From an uncultured Acidimicrobiales bacterium (lineage in GTDB: Bacteria; Actinomycetota; Acidimicrobiia; Acidimicrobiales; SZUA-35), in the NCBI GenBank assembly GCA_937930695.1, contig CALHCB010000202.1, positions 1-39,931 of the forward strand: a stretch of 39,931 nucleotides of DNA, written 5' to 3'. Both the position numbers and the translations under genes were made by a program. Below the pieces are notes generated by a model, which did not search any database, had not been told where the DNA came from, and saw only the letters and a program-made list of their open reading frames with translations. Shown here one piece after another: positions 31,440 to 39,883 of the stretch (positions are counted from its first letter, which is position 1; each line of letters starts with the position of its first letter).

Positions 31440-32476
31440 CCCATCAGTTCCCGGAGGGTGCGAATCGTGGCAAGCGGATCAGGGCCGACCGGCGTCACGT
31501 TGAGATAGGTCACGCCCGCCTCCTCATAGGCCGCGAGCCGGTCCTTGATGTAGCTCTCATCACCGATCAACGATGATTGCTCGAGGAAGTCCGCAGGCAC
31601 AGCGGCTTCTGCTTCCTTCTTCTGACCCGACAAGTAGAGCGTCTGGAGCTGGTGGGCTTCGCTCTCCCAGCCGTACTTGCTGAACACGTTGTTGTAGAAG
31701 TTCTTGCCAACAGCACCCATGCCACCGACGTAGAGAGCGGTGGATGGACGGCCGTAGTCCCGAAGTGGTGCAACCTCATCCTGGTTGCCGATGGCGAGCA
31801 AGCCACCCGCCATGATGTCCATCTTGCCGAGTGATGCATCGCGCTTGGCATAACCTCGTTCCAGATCTTCGCCCCAGACGATCGATGCCTTCTCCGGCAC
31901 GAACAGTGTCGGCAACCAGCCGTTGGCCAACTCGGCGGTGAGAGCCACGTTCTTGGCTCCCAGCGATGCCAGCAAGATCGGGATGTCGGGGCGTGGCGGG
32001 TGCGTGATGATCTTCAGCGGCTTGCCCAGCCCGGTTCCTTCCCCTTCGGGGAGCGGCATGTTGTACCGCTTGCCGTTGTGAACAAGCTTGTCTTCCCGGG
32101 CCCAGATCTTGCGGCAGATCTCGATGATCTCTCGTGTGCGGCCGATCGGCGCGTCGTACGGAATGCCGTGGAAACCCTCGATCACCTGGGGGCCCGATGC
32201 ACCGAGTCCAAGGACGCAGCGTCCCTCGCTCAACACATCGACACCGACTGCCGTCATGGCCAACAGCGTCGGTGTCCGGGTGTAGATCGGAAGGATCCCC
32301 GAAGCGATCTCGATGGTCTCGGTAATCGCTGCGAGATACCCCATCACCGAGACGGCGTCCATGCCGTACGCCTCGGCGACCCAAACAAGGTCGACCCCAG
32401 CTTTCTCGTATTCGACGACCTGATTGGCCATCGCCTTCACGTCTCCGGAGTAATTGACTGCCATGCTCAGCTTCAT
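31436..32476 (-). CDS. LLM-class (F420-dependent type) oxidoreductase
   Basis: A 346-residue luciferase-like monooxygenase-fold protein. Typical segments: MKLSMAVNYSGDVKAMANQV, DLVWVAEAYGMDAVSVMGYL, IEIASGILPIYTRTPTLLAM, VLGLGASGPQVIEGFHGIPY, DIPILLASLGAKNVALTAEL with ANGWLPTLFVP, and the C-terminal EAGVTYLNVTPVGPDPLATI. The glycine-rich ASGPQV loop and the NGWLP block are those of actinobacterial F420-dependent members rather than FMN-dependent luciferases. Substrate unknown; this family contains many paralogues. Starts at ATG 32476. It lies 60 nt behind the pyruvate carboxylase stop but has its own -10 box, so separate transcription is likely. Confidence 0.88.
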   Translation of the reverse strand: MKLSMAVNYSGDVKAMANQVVEYEKAGVDLVWVAEAYGMDAVSVMGYLAAITETIEIASGILPIYTRTPTLLAMTAVGVDVLSEGRCVLGLGASGPQVIEGFHGIPYDAPIGRTREIIEICRKIWAREDKLVHNGKRYNMPLPEGEGTGLGKPLKIITHPPRPDIPILLASLGAKNVALTAELANGWLPTLFVPEKASIVWGEDLERGYAKRDASLGKMDIMAGGLLAIGNQDEVAPLRDYGRPSTALYVGGMGAVGKNFYNNVFSKYGWESEAHQLQTLYLSGQKKEAEAAVPADFLEQSSLIGDESYIKDRLAAYEEAGVTYLNVTPVGPDPLATIRTLRELMG

Positions 32477-32483
32477 GGAGCCG

Positions 32484-32489
32484 ACCGTA
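32484..32489 (-). promoter_or_regulatory. -10 box of LLM oxidoreductase gene (leaderless)
   Basis: On the minus strand TACGGT is followed by 7 nt (CGGCTCC) and ATG 32476. Confidence 0.45.
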
Positions 32490-32536
32490 GTGCGCGAACA
32501 CTCCCTTTTCTGAACCAGCAGAGAACGTTGGAGAAC

Positions 32537-35500
32537 TCAGCTGGGCTTGATGGCAAGAAGAAGGTCGCCTGGCTCAACGGAACGAACCTCGGGGCCACCA
32601 AGACGCTCAACCACCCCGGACACCGGAGCCGAAATTACCGACTCCATCTTCATCGCTTCGATGACGGCGATCGGCTGGTTGGCTTCCACCTTGTCCCCCA
32701 TCTCAACCTGCAAACGCACCACCCCGGTGAAGGGCGCAGCAACGTGACCGGGATTCCCCGTGTCGGCCTTCTCGACCGATCCTGTGGTTGCGTCGACCGA
32801 CTGGTCTCGGACATCGATGGGACGAAGCTGGCCATTGAGACGAAAGACAACGCGACGAAGGCCCTTGTCGTCAGGTTCACCAATGGCCTCGAGCCCGACA
32901 AGCAGCCGGACTCCTCGACCGAGGCTGATCGGAACGTCCCGGTCTCCAGGCTCCAGCCCATACCAGAACAGGTGTGTCGGAAGCCGGGACAGATCGCCGT
33001 ACTTCTCTGCGTGCTCGAGAAAATCAGTAGCTTGCTTCGGGAAGAGCAATGCCGACAGCGTCGAACGAACGACGGCATGGTCATCGTCGCTGAGACGGGC
33101 TCGAACCGGTGCCGCCAGGGGCACGGGGTCACTTTTGGGCCTGCGACCCTTGAGTGCGTCGGTCCGGAACGGCTCGGGGAAACCGGCAACCGGATCACCA
33201 AGTTCGCCATGGAGGAACCCGACCACGCTGTCGGGGAGGTCCGCACCTGCCGGATCCGCGGCGAGCTCGTCGGCCGAGATGCCGTTGGCTGCGAGCTGGA
33301 GGGCGAGGTCGCCGACCACCTTCGAGGTGGGTGTGACCTTGATGATCCGACCGAGCAGATCGTCGCACGCCGCGTAGAGCTTCTCGATCTCTTCAAAGCG
33401 GTCACCCAGCCCGAGCGCAATCGCTTGCTGACGAAGGTTGGAGAGCTGTCCTCCCGGGATCTCGTGGAGGTAGACGGTTCCCGTCGGAGCGCTGAGGCCG
33501 GCTTCGAAGGGCCGGTAGAGCTTTCGTACGGCTTCCCAGTACGGCTCAAGGGCGGCGAACCCATCGATCGACAAGCCGGTGTCCCTGTCGGTATGGGCGA
33601 AGCCTGCCGCGATCGCGGAGATCGATGGCTGCGACGTCATGCCCGACAAAGGTGCTGCCGCACCATCTACGGCATCAACCCCAGCGAGCGCAGCCGCCAT
33701 ATACGTACCGAGCTGGCCGCCTGCGGTGTCGTGGGTATGCAGATGCACGGGAGCATCGAATCGCTCCCGAAGCGCAAACACCAGGTCATGGGCGGCCGGT
33801 GCACGCAGCAGGCCCGCCATGTCCTTCACACACAGCACGTGTGCGCCGGCTTCGATGAGCCCCTCGGCCACACCGAGGTAGTAGTCGAGGGTGTACAGAT
33901 TCTCTCCAGGGTCACTCAGGTCTCCGGAATAGCAGAGCGTCCCCTCCACCAAGCCGTCGTGTTCGAGCACCGCTTCAATGGCAGGTCGCATCTGCTCAAC
34001 ATTGTTGAGTGCATCGAACACCCGGAAGATGTCGACACCAGACCGGCGCGCTTCTGCGACGAAGCGCTGCGCAACGACCTCTGGGTACGCCGTGTAACCC
34101 ACGGTGTTGCGGCCCCTCAACAGCATCTGCAAACAGACGTTCGGCGCCGCTTCGCGAATTCGTTCGAGGCGATCCCACGGGTCTTCGTGGAGGAACCGCA
34201 GCGCAACGTCGTACGTCGCTCCGCCCCAACACTCCAGACTCAGGAGGTTCGGATTCAGATGAGCCAGATGCCGAGCGCCGGCCACAAGATCATAGGAACG
34301 AACTCTGGTGGCCAGGATCGACTGATGGGCATCACGCAGCGTCGTGTCGGTGACGAGCAGGCCTCGCCCTTCGCGCATCCAGCGAGCGAATTCAACGGGT
34401 CCGAGTTCATCAAGCCGTTGCCTCGAACCGGGCCGTGGTTCTTCAGTCGGCCAGGCGGGCAGCTTGTCTGTCGCGTCTTCTTGAGTCGGAGCGACACCAT
34501 TTGGTCGATTGACCGTGACGTCGGCCAACCAGCGGAGGAGTTTTGTGGCTCGGTCGAGGCCAGGAGCGCCTTGGAGCAGTTCCGGGCGCTCATCGATGAA
34601 GGAGGTAGTGACGCCGCCGGCACAGAAGTCCTCGTCTTCGAGCACGGCTTGAATGAAGCTGATGTTCGTGATCGGACCGCGAACTCGGAACTCCGCCAGC
34701 GCTCGTTGAGAACGAGCGACGGCGTCTTCGAACGTCTGGCCACGACAGGTGAGCTTCGTGAGCAGCGAATCAAAGAACGGCGTGATGTGCGCACCCTGGT
34801 AGCCGCCACCGCCATCGAGTCGCACCCCGGCCCCGCCTGGCTCTCGATAGGCGAGAATGCGCCCGGTGTCTGGGCGAAATCCATTGGCGGGGTCTTCTGT
34901 GGTCACTCGACATTGCAGGGCGAAGCCGCGCTGGCTGATCACGTCTTGACTCAGACCCAGGTCGGCCAGCGATTCACCACCCGCGATTCGAAGCTGCGAG
35001 CGAACGATGTCGATGTCCGTGGTTTCCTCGGTCACCGTGTGTTCGACCTGGATTCGAGGATTCAGCTCAATGAACACGAATGGGCTGCTGCCGTCGCCCG
35101 AAGGATTTTCACCGACCAGAAACTCGACCGTTCCTGCGTTGACGTACTTCGCATGCTGACCGAACTGCACCGCAGATGCGCACATGGCGTCCCGCAATGC
35201 GGGGTCCAGGTTCGGCGCTGGCGCCAGCTCGACCACCTTCTGATGGCGGCGCTGCACCGAGCAGTCGCGCTCGAACAGGTGGATGACATCGGTCCCATCG
35301 CCGAGCAGCTGCACCTCGATGTGGCGGGGATTGATCACCGCCTGCTCCAGGAACACCGTGGGGTCGCCGAATGCCGATTGGGCCTCACTGCGCGCCGACT
35401 CGACCGCTGCAATCAGCTCGTCGGCGCCGTCGATACGGCGCAGGCCGCGGCCCCCGCCGCCTGACGCTGCCTTGACGAACAGAGGAAAGCCGATCGGCTT

Positions 35501-35947
35501 CGACGCTTCCATCGCTGTCTCGACGGTGACCTCCGCGGACTGAAGCAACACGGGGACGCCCGCTGCCTCTGCTGCTTCACGAGCCCGCATCTTGTTGCCA
35601 CACAGACGCAACACGGACGATGGCGGGCCGACGAAGGTGACGCCAGCCGCTGCGCAGGCGTCTGCCAGCGCTGGATTTTCCGAGAGAAACCCGTACCCAG
35701 GATGGATGGCATCGCAACCCGCATCGACCGCAGTTGCCACGATCAGCTCCGGGTCGAGATACGGCTTCAGCGGAAGATCGACGTCACCAATCTGGTACGC
35801 CTCGTCAGCCTTCAGGCGATGCAACGATTGGCGATCTTCCCAGGTGTAGATCGCGACCGTCTCGATCCCGAGTTCGTACGCAGCGCGGAACACTCTGATT
35901 GCGATCTCTCCACGATTTGCAACAAGCAGCTTCTTTATGGCAGGCAC
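32537..35947 (-). CDS. pyc: Pyruvate carboxylase
   Basis: A 1136-residue single-chain enzyme, the usual length. It starts at GTG 35947. Order: biotin carboxylase (1-~450; IKKLLVANRGEIAIRVFRAA, IHPGYGFLSENPALADAC, FPLFVKAASGGGGRGLRRID with the ATP-grasp glycine loop, FIELNPRIQVEHTVTE), carboxyltransferase (~520-~1000; VTDTTLRDAHQSILATRV, VLCVKDMAGLLRAPAAHDLV with the carbamylated-Lys region, HLHTHDTAGGQLGTYMAA), and biotin carrier (VIEAMKMESVI with biotinyl-Lys1100). It carboxylates pyruvate to oxaloacetate, the main refilling step of the TCA cycle that also feeds the kgd pathway. No box of the leaderless type is seen. Divergent from the acyl-CoA synthetase gene. Confidence 0.96.
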   Translation of the reverse strand: MPAIKKLLVANRGEIAIRVFRAAYELGIETVAIYTWEDRQSLHRLKADEAYQIGDVDLPLKPYLDPELIVATAVDAGCDAIHPGYGFLSENPALADACAAAGVTFVGPPSSVLRLCGNKMRAREAAEAAGVPVLLQSAEVTVETAMEASKPIGFPLFVKAASGGGGRGLRRIDGADELIAAVESARSEAQSAFGDPTVFLEQAVINPRHIEVQLLGDGTDVIHLFERDCSVQRRHQKVVELAPAPNLDPALRDAMCASAVQFGQHAKYVNAGTVEFLVGENPSGDGSSPFVFIELNPRIQVEHTVTEETTDIDIVRSQLRIAGGESLADLGLSQDVISQRGFALQCRVTTEDPANGFRPDTGRILAYREPGGAGVRLDGGGGYQGAHITPFFDSLLTKLTCRGQTFEDAVARSQRALAEFRVRGPITNISFIQAVLEDEDFCAGGVTTSFIDERPELLQGAPGLDRATKLLRWLADVTVNRPNGVAPTQEDATDKLPAWPTEEPRPGSRQRLDELGPVEFARWMREGRGLLVTDTTLRDAHQSILATRVRSYDLVAGARHLAHLNPNLLSLECWGGATYDVALRFLHEDPWDRLERIREAAPNVCLQMLLRGRNTVGYTAYPEVVAQRFVAEARRSGVDIFRVFDALNNVEQMRPAIEAVLEHDGLVEGTLCYSGDLSDPGENLYTLDYYLGVAEGLIEAGAHVLCVKDMAGLLRAPAAHDLVFALRERFDAPVHLHTHDTAGGQLGTYMAAALAGVDAVDGAAAPLSGMTSQPSISAIAAGFAHTDRDTGLSIDGFAALEPYWEAVRKLYRPFEAGLSAPTGTVYLHEIPGGQLSNLRQQAIALGLGDRFEEIEKLYAACDDLLGRIIKVTPTSKVVGDLALQLAANGISADELAADPAGADLPDSVVGFLHGELGDPVAGFPEPFRTDALKGRRPKSDPVPLAAPVRARLSDDDHAVVRSTLSALLFPKQATDFLEHAEKYGDLSRLPTHLFWYGLEPGDRDVPISLGRGVRLLVGLEAIGEPDDKGLRRVVFRLNGQLRPIDVRDQSVDATTGSVEKADTGNPGHVAAPFTGVVRLQVEMGDKVEANQPIAVIEAMKMESVISAPVSGVVERLGGPEVRSVEPGDLLLAIKPS

Positions 35948-36068
35948 CCCATGATGGTGCCACGCGAAACACAATTTCGCGTCCCGTCAGCCTCGTTGCG
36001 TTCTTTCTCGCTGAGATCGCAAGACATCGAGTTCGAGCCCGCATTTCGGTCTGCCAGGCCAGACTGCC

Positions 36069-36074
36069 TAAGCT
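36069..36074 (+). promoter_or_regulatory. -10 box of acyl-CoA synthetase gene (leaderless)
   Basis: TAAGCT lies 8 nt before GTG 36083; no ribosome binding site. Confidence 0.45.
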
Positions 36075-36082
36075 CGGCCGCC

Positions 36083-37708
36083 GTGACTGAATGGACCTAC
36101 GCCGATATCTGGGAAAACGTCGCTGACTGTCTTCCTGACGCCCCCGCCCTGATCCACGGCGACGTGACCCTCTCATGGTCCGAGCTCGACCAGAGAGCAA
36201 ATGCACTGGCTCGTTTCCTGCTCGACGCCGGACTCGCTCATCAGGACAAGGTTGCCTTCTACCTCTACAACCGTCCGGAGTACATCGAGACGTTCTACGC
36301 CTGCTCCAAGGCCTCGCTCGTGCATGTGAATACGAACTACCGGTACGCAGACGACGAACTGGTCTACATCTGGGACAACGCCGACACAGCAGCCGTTGTG
36401 TTCCAGGGAGCATTCACTGAGGTTGTCGAGCGGATTCGGTCGAAGGTCCCGACGGTCCAGACCTGGCTGTGGGTGGACGACGGTGCCGGCCCCTGCCCGG
36501 AGTGGGCAACTCCATACGAAGACGCCATCGGAGCGGGCCTCGCCGAGCGAGTGATGGGAACAACACCCCGTTCCGGCGACGATCTCGTCTTCCTCTACAC
36601 CGGTGGCACCACCGGCATGCCCAAGGGTGTGATGTGGCGTCAAGGTGACCTGATCGCGGCCACCGAACGCTCCAACCGCATTCCCCTCCCGGTCGATGTC
36701 GACTTCGGCGCCGACGGAACTTCGCCATCGGTACGAGCTCGCACGACCAAGCCCGGCCCAACAGGCGTGCCCTGCTGCCCGCTCATGCATGGCACCGGTC
36801 TGTTCAACAGCCTTACGACTCTTTCGCTCGGTGGTTCCATTGCCACCCTCACCGATCTGAAGTTCACCGTCCAGGAGCTGCTCGACACGATCGAACGAGT
36901 GGGGGTGAAGAGCATCTTCATCGTGGGTGATGCCTTCGCCAAGCCGATTCTCAACGCCCTCGACGATGAGCCAGAGCGTTGGGATATTTCGTCTCTGCGT
37001 GTGGTGTTGTCAAGCGGTGTGATGTGGAGTTCGGAGTCCAAGCAAGGCCTGCTCCGCCACAATGATCGACTCATTCTCGTCGACGCCTTCGGAAGCTCCG
37101 AAGCCATTGGTCTCGGAAGTTCGGTGTCCTCGAAAGACGACGCGGCGAAGACGGCATCGTTCTCGCTGAGTGCCGAGTCTGTCGTGGTGACTGACGACGG
37201 GCGACTGGTCGAGCCGGGATCCGGTGAAATCGGCAAGGTAGGCGTCCGTGGCCGGACCCCGGTCGGCTACTACAAAGACGAAGAGAAGACGAAGGCAACC
37301 TTTCCCGTCATCGACGGCACCCGCTATTCCGTGCCAGGCGACTTCGCGACCGTCGAAGCCGATGGCTCGATCACCTTGCTCGGCCGAGGATCGGTCTGCA
37401 TCAACACGGGCGGCGAGAAGGTCTTTCCCGAGGAGGTGGAAGAAGTGTTGAAGCGGCACGAATCGATCACCGATGCCATCGCCGTTGGTGTTCCCGACGA
37501 CCGGTTCGGCAGTGCAGTTCATGCAGTGGTCGCAACTGGTGCAGCCGACCTCGACATCGACGACGTCATTCACTTCGTGAAGCAGAACATCGCGGGCTAC
37601 AAGGCACCACGAAAACTCCATCCGGTCGACACGCTGCATCGAGCTGCGAACGGCAAGGTCGACTACAAGCGTTGGACCGCCTACGCAAAAGAGCGCGTCG
37701 ACTCCTGA
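36083..37708 (+). CDS. Acyl-CoA synthetase, AMP-binding family (FadD-like)
   Basis: A 541-residue adenylate-forming enzyme. The phosphate-binding loop VFLYTGGTTGMPKGVMW (about 170-186) is intact. Other motifs: QDKVAFYLYNRPEYIETFYA with CSK, LSLGGSIATLTDLKFTVQEL, VLSSGVMWSSESKQGLL, VDAFGSSEAIGLGSS (A5-type), VPGDFATVEADGSITLLGRG (YxxGD-like A8), VCINTGGEKVFPEEVEEVLK and the catalytic-Lys block HRAANGKVDYKRW (Lys525). It activates a carboxylic acid to its CoA thioester, entering beta-oxidation or lipid synthesis; chain length unknown. GTG 36083 is the start because family similarity begins there; the frame stays open far upstream over the divergent pyc gene. Confidence 0.92.
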   Translation: MTEWTYADIWENVADCLPDAPALIHGDVTLSWSELDQRANALARFLLDAGLAHQDKVAFYLYNRPEYIETFYACSKASLVHVNTNYRYADDELVYIWDNADTAAVVFQGAFTEVVERIRSKVPTVQTWLWVDDGAGPCPEWATPYEDAIGAGLAERVMGTTPRSGDDLVFLYTGGTTGMPKGVMWRQGDLIAATERSNRIPLPVDVDFGADGTSPSVRARTTKPGPTGVPCCPLMHGTGLFNSLTTLSLGGSIATLTDLKFTVQELLDTIERVGVKSIFIVGDAFAKPILNALDDEPERWDISSLRVVLSSGVMWSSESKQGLLRHNDRLILVDAFGSSEAIGLGSSVSSKDDAAKTASFSLSAESVVVTDDGRLVEPGSGEIGKVGVRGRTPVGYYKDEEKTKATFPVIDGTRYSVPGDFATVEADGSITLLGRGSVCINTGGEKVFPEEVEEVLKRHESITDAIAVGVPDDRFGSAVHAVVATGAADLDIDDVIHFVKQNIAGYKAPRKLHPVDTLHRAANGKVDYKRWTAYAKERVDS

Positions 37709-37821
37709 GATTCACCACCCTCGGCGGTCATACGAACGAGCCCTGTGCGCAAAGAACGCACTCCCTCGGCGCATCACCCGAAATGTGTGGTTTGCACTCG
37801 TCCAAGCGAGCGGTTCTTGGC

Positions 37822-37827
37822 TAGGTT
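37822..37827 (+). promoter_or_regulatory. -10 box of unknown membrane protein gene (leaderless)
   Basis: TAGGTT is followed by 6 nt (CAGTTT) and GTG 37834. Confidence 0.5.
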
Positions 37828-37833
37828 CAGTTT

Positions 37834-38796
37834 GTGCCCGCAGCACGAGGGATCATCGCCGGGGTTACCGCCTGGCTCATCATCGTCATCTTGTTTGCGC
37901 TGTACGACGCGCTGGCAGGACGCAAGGAACGCAGTTCGCTGCTTGCTGTCGGAGCGCCGGCAGTCATTGGCCGAGCGCTGGACGCGGTACTGCAAAGCCG
38001 CACCGCGTTTGCGCTCGCGGTCAAACGATACGAAGAAGCGCTCAGCCGCCAGACAGCTCGCGTTGGAGCGGCCGCCGGCCTGAGCGATGCAATCCGGTCG
38101 AACAACCCGTTTGTCAGCGACATCGGTGAACTCGAGCGACACAAAGATGATGCACGCGAGCGTCTGCTCGACGCCCAGCGTCTTTGGGATGCCGTCCAGC
38201 CTGGCGAGCGTCCTGATGCGTCGATCGACCTCTGGATGGGATCCGGCTTCATGCGGGGCTGGCAGATTGGGCCAATCGGATATGAGCGAATGTTCGTCCG
38301 ATTCGACCATTCGATCGATTCCACCTGTTGGGTTGCGTGGGAGTTCCGACGGCCTCGGATCGGTTTCGGCCTCGGTTATGAACGTCAACGTCTTGCCCTG
38401 TTCTGTATCCGCACCAGCGCCGAGCAGCTGCCGAGTCTTGTCGGCCGTGCATTCGATGGCCACGAATTGGCCGTCCGCCCCGGCTTTGTTCCCAGCCGAC
38501 TGTGGCGCCGACTTCGCCGCTCCGATGAAGCGAAGGCTGCCAACACCGTCTTGATGAGACGACACCAACTTGGTGATCTCATATCAGGGCCAGATGCTGA
38601 CGAACGTCGTGTTGTCAACGCCGCATTCGAAGTCGAGCTGGGCGATCGACTCGCTCGGATCTCCGAGCTTCCCCCAGGGCCAGGCCTCCTCAGCATCCAC
38701 GCCAAGGGCCCGTCATTCAGCCTCGGCGCATGGACGGGGCCCACCCCGGACGCGGAGTTGCGGGCCTCGTCTGGACACGGCACCTGGCACGCGTAA
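37834..38796 (+). CDS. Unknown protein with N-terminal membrane helix
   Basis: A 320-residue protein I do not recognise. Residues 5-26 (RGIIAGVTAWLIIVILFALY) form one membrane helix with a short N-terminus. A helical segment (about 40-125) rich in Ala, Arg and Glu follows and may be coiled coil (SDIGELERHKDDARERLLDA). The C-terminal 190 residues are mixed alpha/beta, with aromatic-rich parts WMGSGFMRGWQIGPIGYERM and FEVELGDRLARISELPPGPG. No catalytic motif is evident. The codon use matches its neighbours and a -10 box lies 6 nt before GTG 37834, so it is a real gene. The LLM oxidoreductase follows 10 nt later, suggesting a shared transcript. Confidence 0.75.
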   Translation: MPAARGIIAGVTAWLIIVILFALYDALAGRKERSSLLAVGAPAVIGRALDAVLQSRTAFALAVKRYEEALSRQTARVGAAAGLSDAIRSNNPFVSDIGELERHKDDARERLLDAQRLWDAVQPGERPDASIDLWMGSGFMRGWQIGPIGYERMFVRFDHSIDSTCWVAWEFRRPRIGFGLGYERQRLALFCIRTSAEQLPSLVGRAFDGHELAVRPGFVPSRLWRRLRRSDEAKAANTVLMRRHQLGDLISGPDADERRVVNAAFEVELGDRLARISELPPGPGLLSIHAKGPSFSLGAWTGPTPDAELRASSGHGTWHA

Positions 38797-38799
38797 CCC
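38794..38799 (+). promoter_or_regulatory. Possible -10 box of second LLM gene
   Basis: TAACCC ends 7 nt before GTG 38807 and overlaps the stop codon of the preceding gene. The sixth base is not T, so this is the weakest member of the set; read-through from 37834 is equally likely. Confidence 0.25.
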
Positions 38800-38806
38800 T
38801 GACGGG

Positions 38807-39811
38807 GTGAGTACTCCAACCTCGTCCCCGTCCCGCTACGGCATGTCCGTTCCATTTGGGGGCATTCCCCTTTCAGAACATCGAGAAGCGTTCCGAGAAG
38901 TTGTCGATCTGGGCTACACCGATGTGTGGTCCTCCGAAGCCGATGCCGCCGACGGCTTTACTCCTCTCGCCCTCGCTGCCGCCTGGGCACCCGAGCTTCG
39001 ACTTGGCGTCGCCATCATTCCTGCCTTCACGCGAGGGCCTGCCCTTCTGGCTCAGAGCGCAGCATCTCTGGCCGATGCCGCACCCGGGCGCTTCGTCATG
39101 GGCATTGGCTCATCGTCGAACGTCATCGTGGAGCGTTGGAATGGCATCGACTTCGATGAGCCGTACAAACGGACGCGCGATTCAGTTCGGTTCCTCAACG
39201 CCGCGTTCGAGGGCGAAAAGATCACCGAGACCTATGACACCTTTGACATCAAGGGTTTTCGACTCGGCATTCGCCCCAAGCAGAAGCCGCCCATTCTCAT
39301 TGCTGCACTTCGCGAAGGAATGCTGAAGCTCGCAGGTCGAGAAGGCGACGGTGCAATCATCAACTGGCTCTCCGCAGAGGACGTCAGCACGGTCGCCCCG
39401 ATTGTGCACGAGGCTGCGGCAAAGGCTGGCAAGCCAAAGCCCGAGATCACCGCTCGACTCTTTGTCTGCCCGAGTACCGATGCAGACATGGTCCGCGAGT
39501 CCGCCAAATTCGCCATCGCGGCCTACCTGAACGTGCCCGTCTACGCCTCGTTCCACGAGTGGATGGGCCGAGGCGATCGCCTGGCCGACATGTGGAAGCA
39601 CTGGAAAGACGGTGATCGTAAGGCCGCCCTGGCTTCGATCCCCGACGATCTCGTCGACGAGCTGATCATTCACGGCTCGCCTGAGGAGTGCCGTGAGCAC
39701 GTCGCCCGCTATGTGGCGAACGGTGTCGATACCCCGGCGCTATCGATCATGCCGTTCGGTGGGCTCGACATCATGCAGGCCGTACGAGACCTCGCTCCCG
39801 CGAACGGCTAA
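38807..39811 (+). CDS. LLM-class (F420-dependent type) oxidoreductase
   Basis: A 334-residue luciferase-like fold protein starting at GTG 38807. Segments: YGMSVPFGGIPLSEHREAFR, DLGYTDVWSSEADAADGFTP, RLGVAIIPAFTRGPALLAQS with AASL, RFVMGIGSSSNVIVERWNGI, KPPILIAALREGMLKLAGRE with GDGAIINWLSAEDV, and the C-terminal IHGSPEECREHVARYVANGV. The GIGSSS loop and the GDGAIINWL segment are typical of F420-dependent actinobacterial members. It differs clearly from the LLM protein at 31436-32476, so the two are not a recent duplication. The substrate is unknown. The hairpin at 39841 follows its stop. Confidence 0.88.
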   Translation: MSTPTSSPSRYGMSVPFGGIPLSEHREAFREVVDLGYTDVWSSEADAADGFTPLALAAAWAPELRLGVAIIPAFTRGPALLAQSAASLADAAPGRFVMGIGSSSNVIVERWNGIDFDEPYKRTRDSVRFLNAAFEGEKITETYDTFDIKGFRLGIRPKQKPPILIAALREGMLKLAGREGDGAIINWLSAEDVSTVAPIVHEAAAKAGKPKPEITARLFVCPSTDADMVRESAKFAIAAYLNVPVYASFHEWMGRGDRLADMWKHWKDGDRKAALASIPDDLVDELIIHGSPEECREHVARYVANGVDTPALSIMPFGGLDIMQAVRDLAPANG

Positions 39812-39840
39812 CTCGAGCATTCTCGAAGAACGAGCAACAC

Positions 39841-39871
39841 GGTGTGGGATCCACGAGTCGGATCCCACACC
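39841..39871. terminator. Perfect 12-bp hairpin, probable bidirectional terminator
   Basis: GGTGTGGGATCC and GGATCCCACACC pair perfectly around a 7-nt loop. It lies between the LLM gene (stop 39811) and the convergent gene that ends at 39884. No T-run follows. Confidence 0.75.
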
Positions 39872-39883
39872 GGCAGTTCGGAG

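Noticed and set aside
32000-35464. A 1154-codon open frame on the plus strand opposite pyruvate carboxylase
   Set aside because: It is antisense to a complete, motif-rich pyc gene, has unnatural composition (many Arg, Gln, His) and no recognisable domain. Long antisense frames are expected in GC-rich codon-biased genes.
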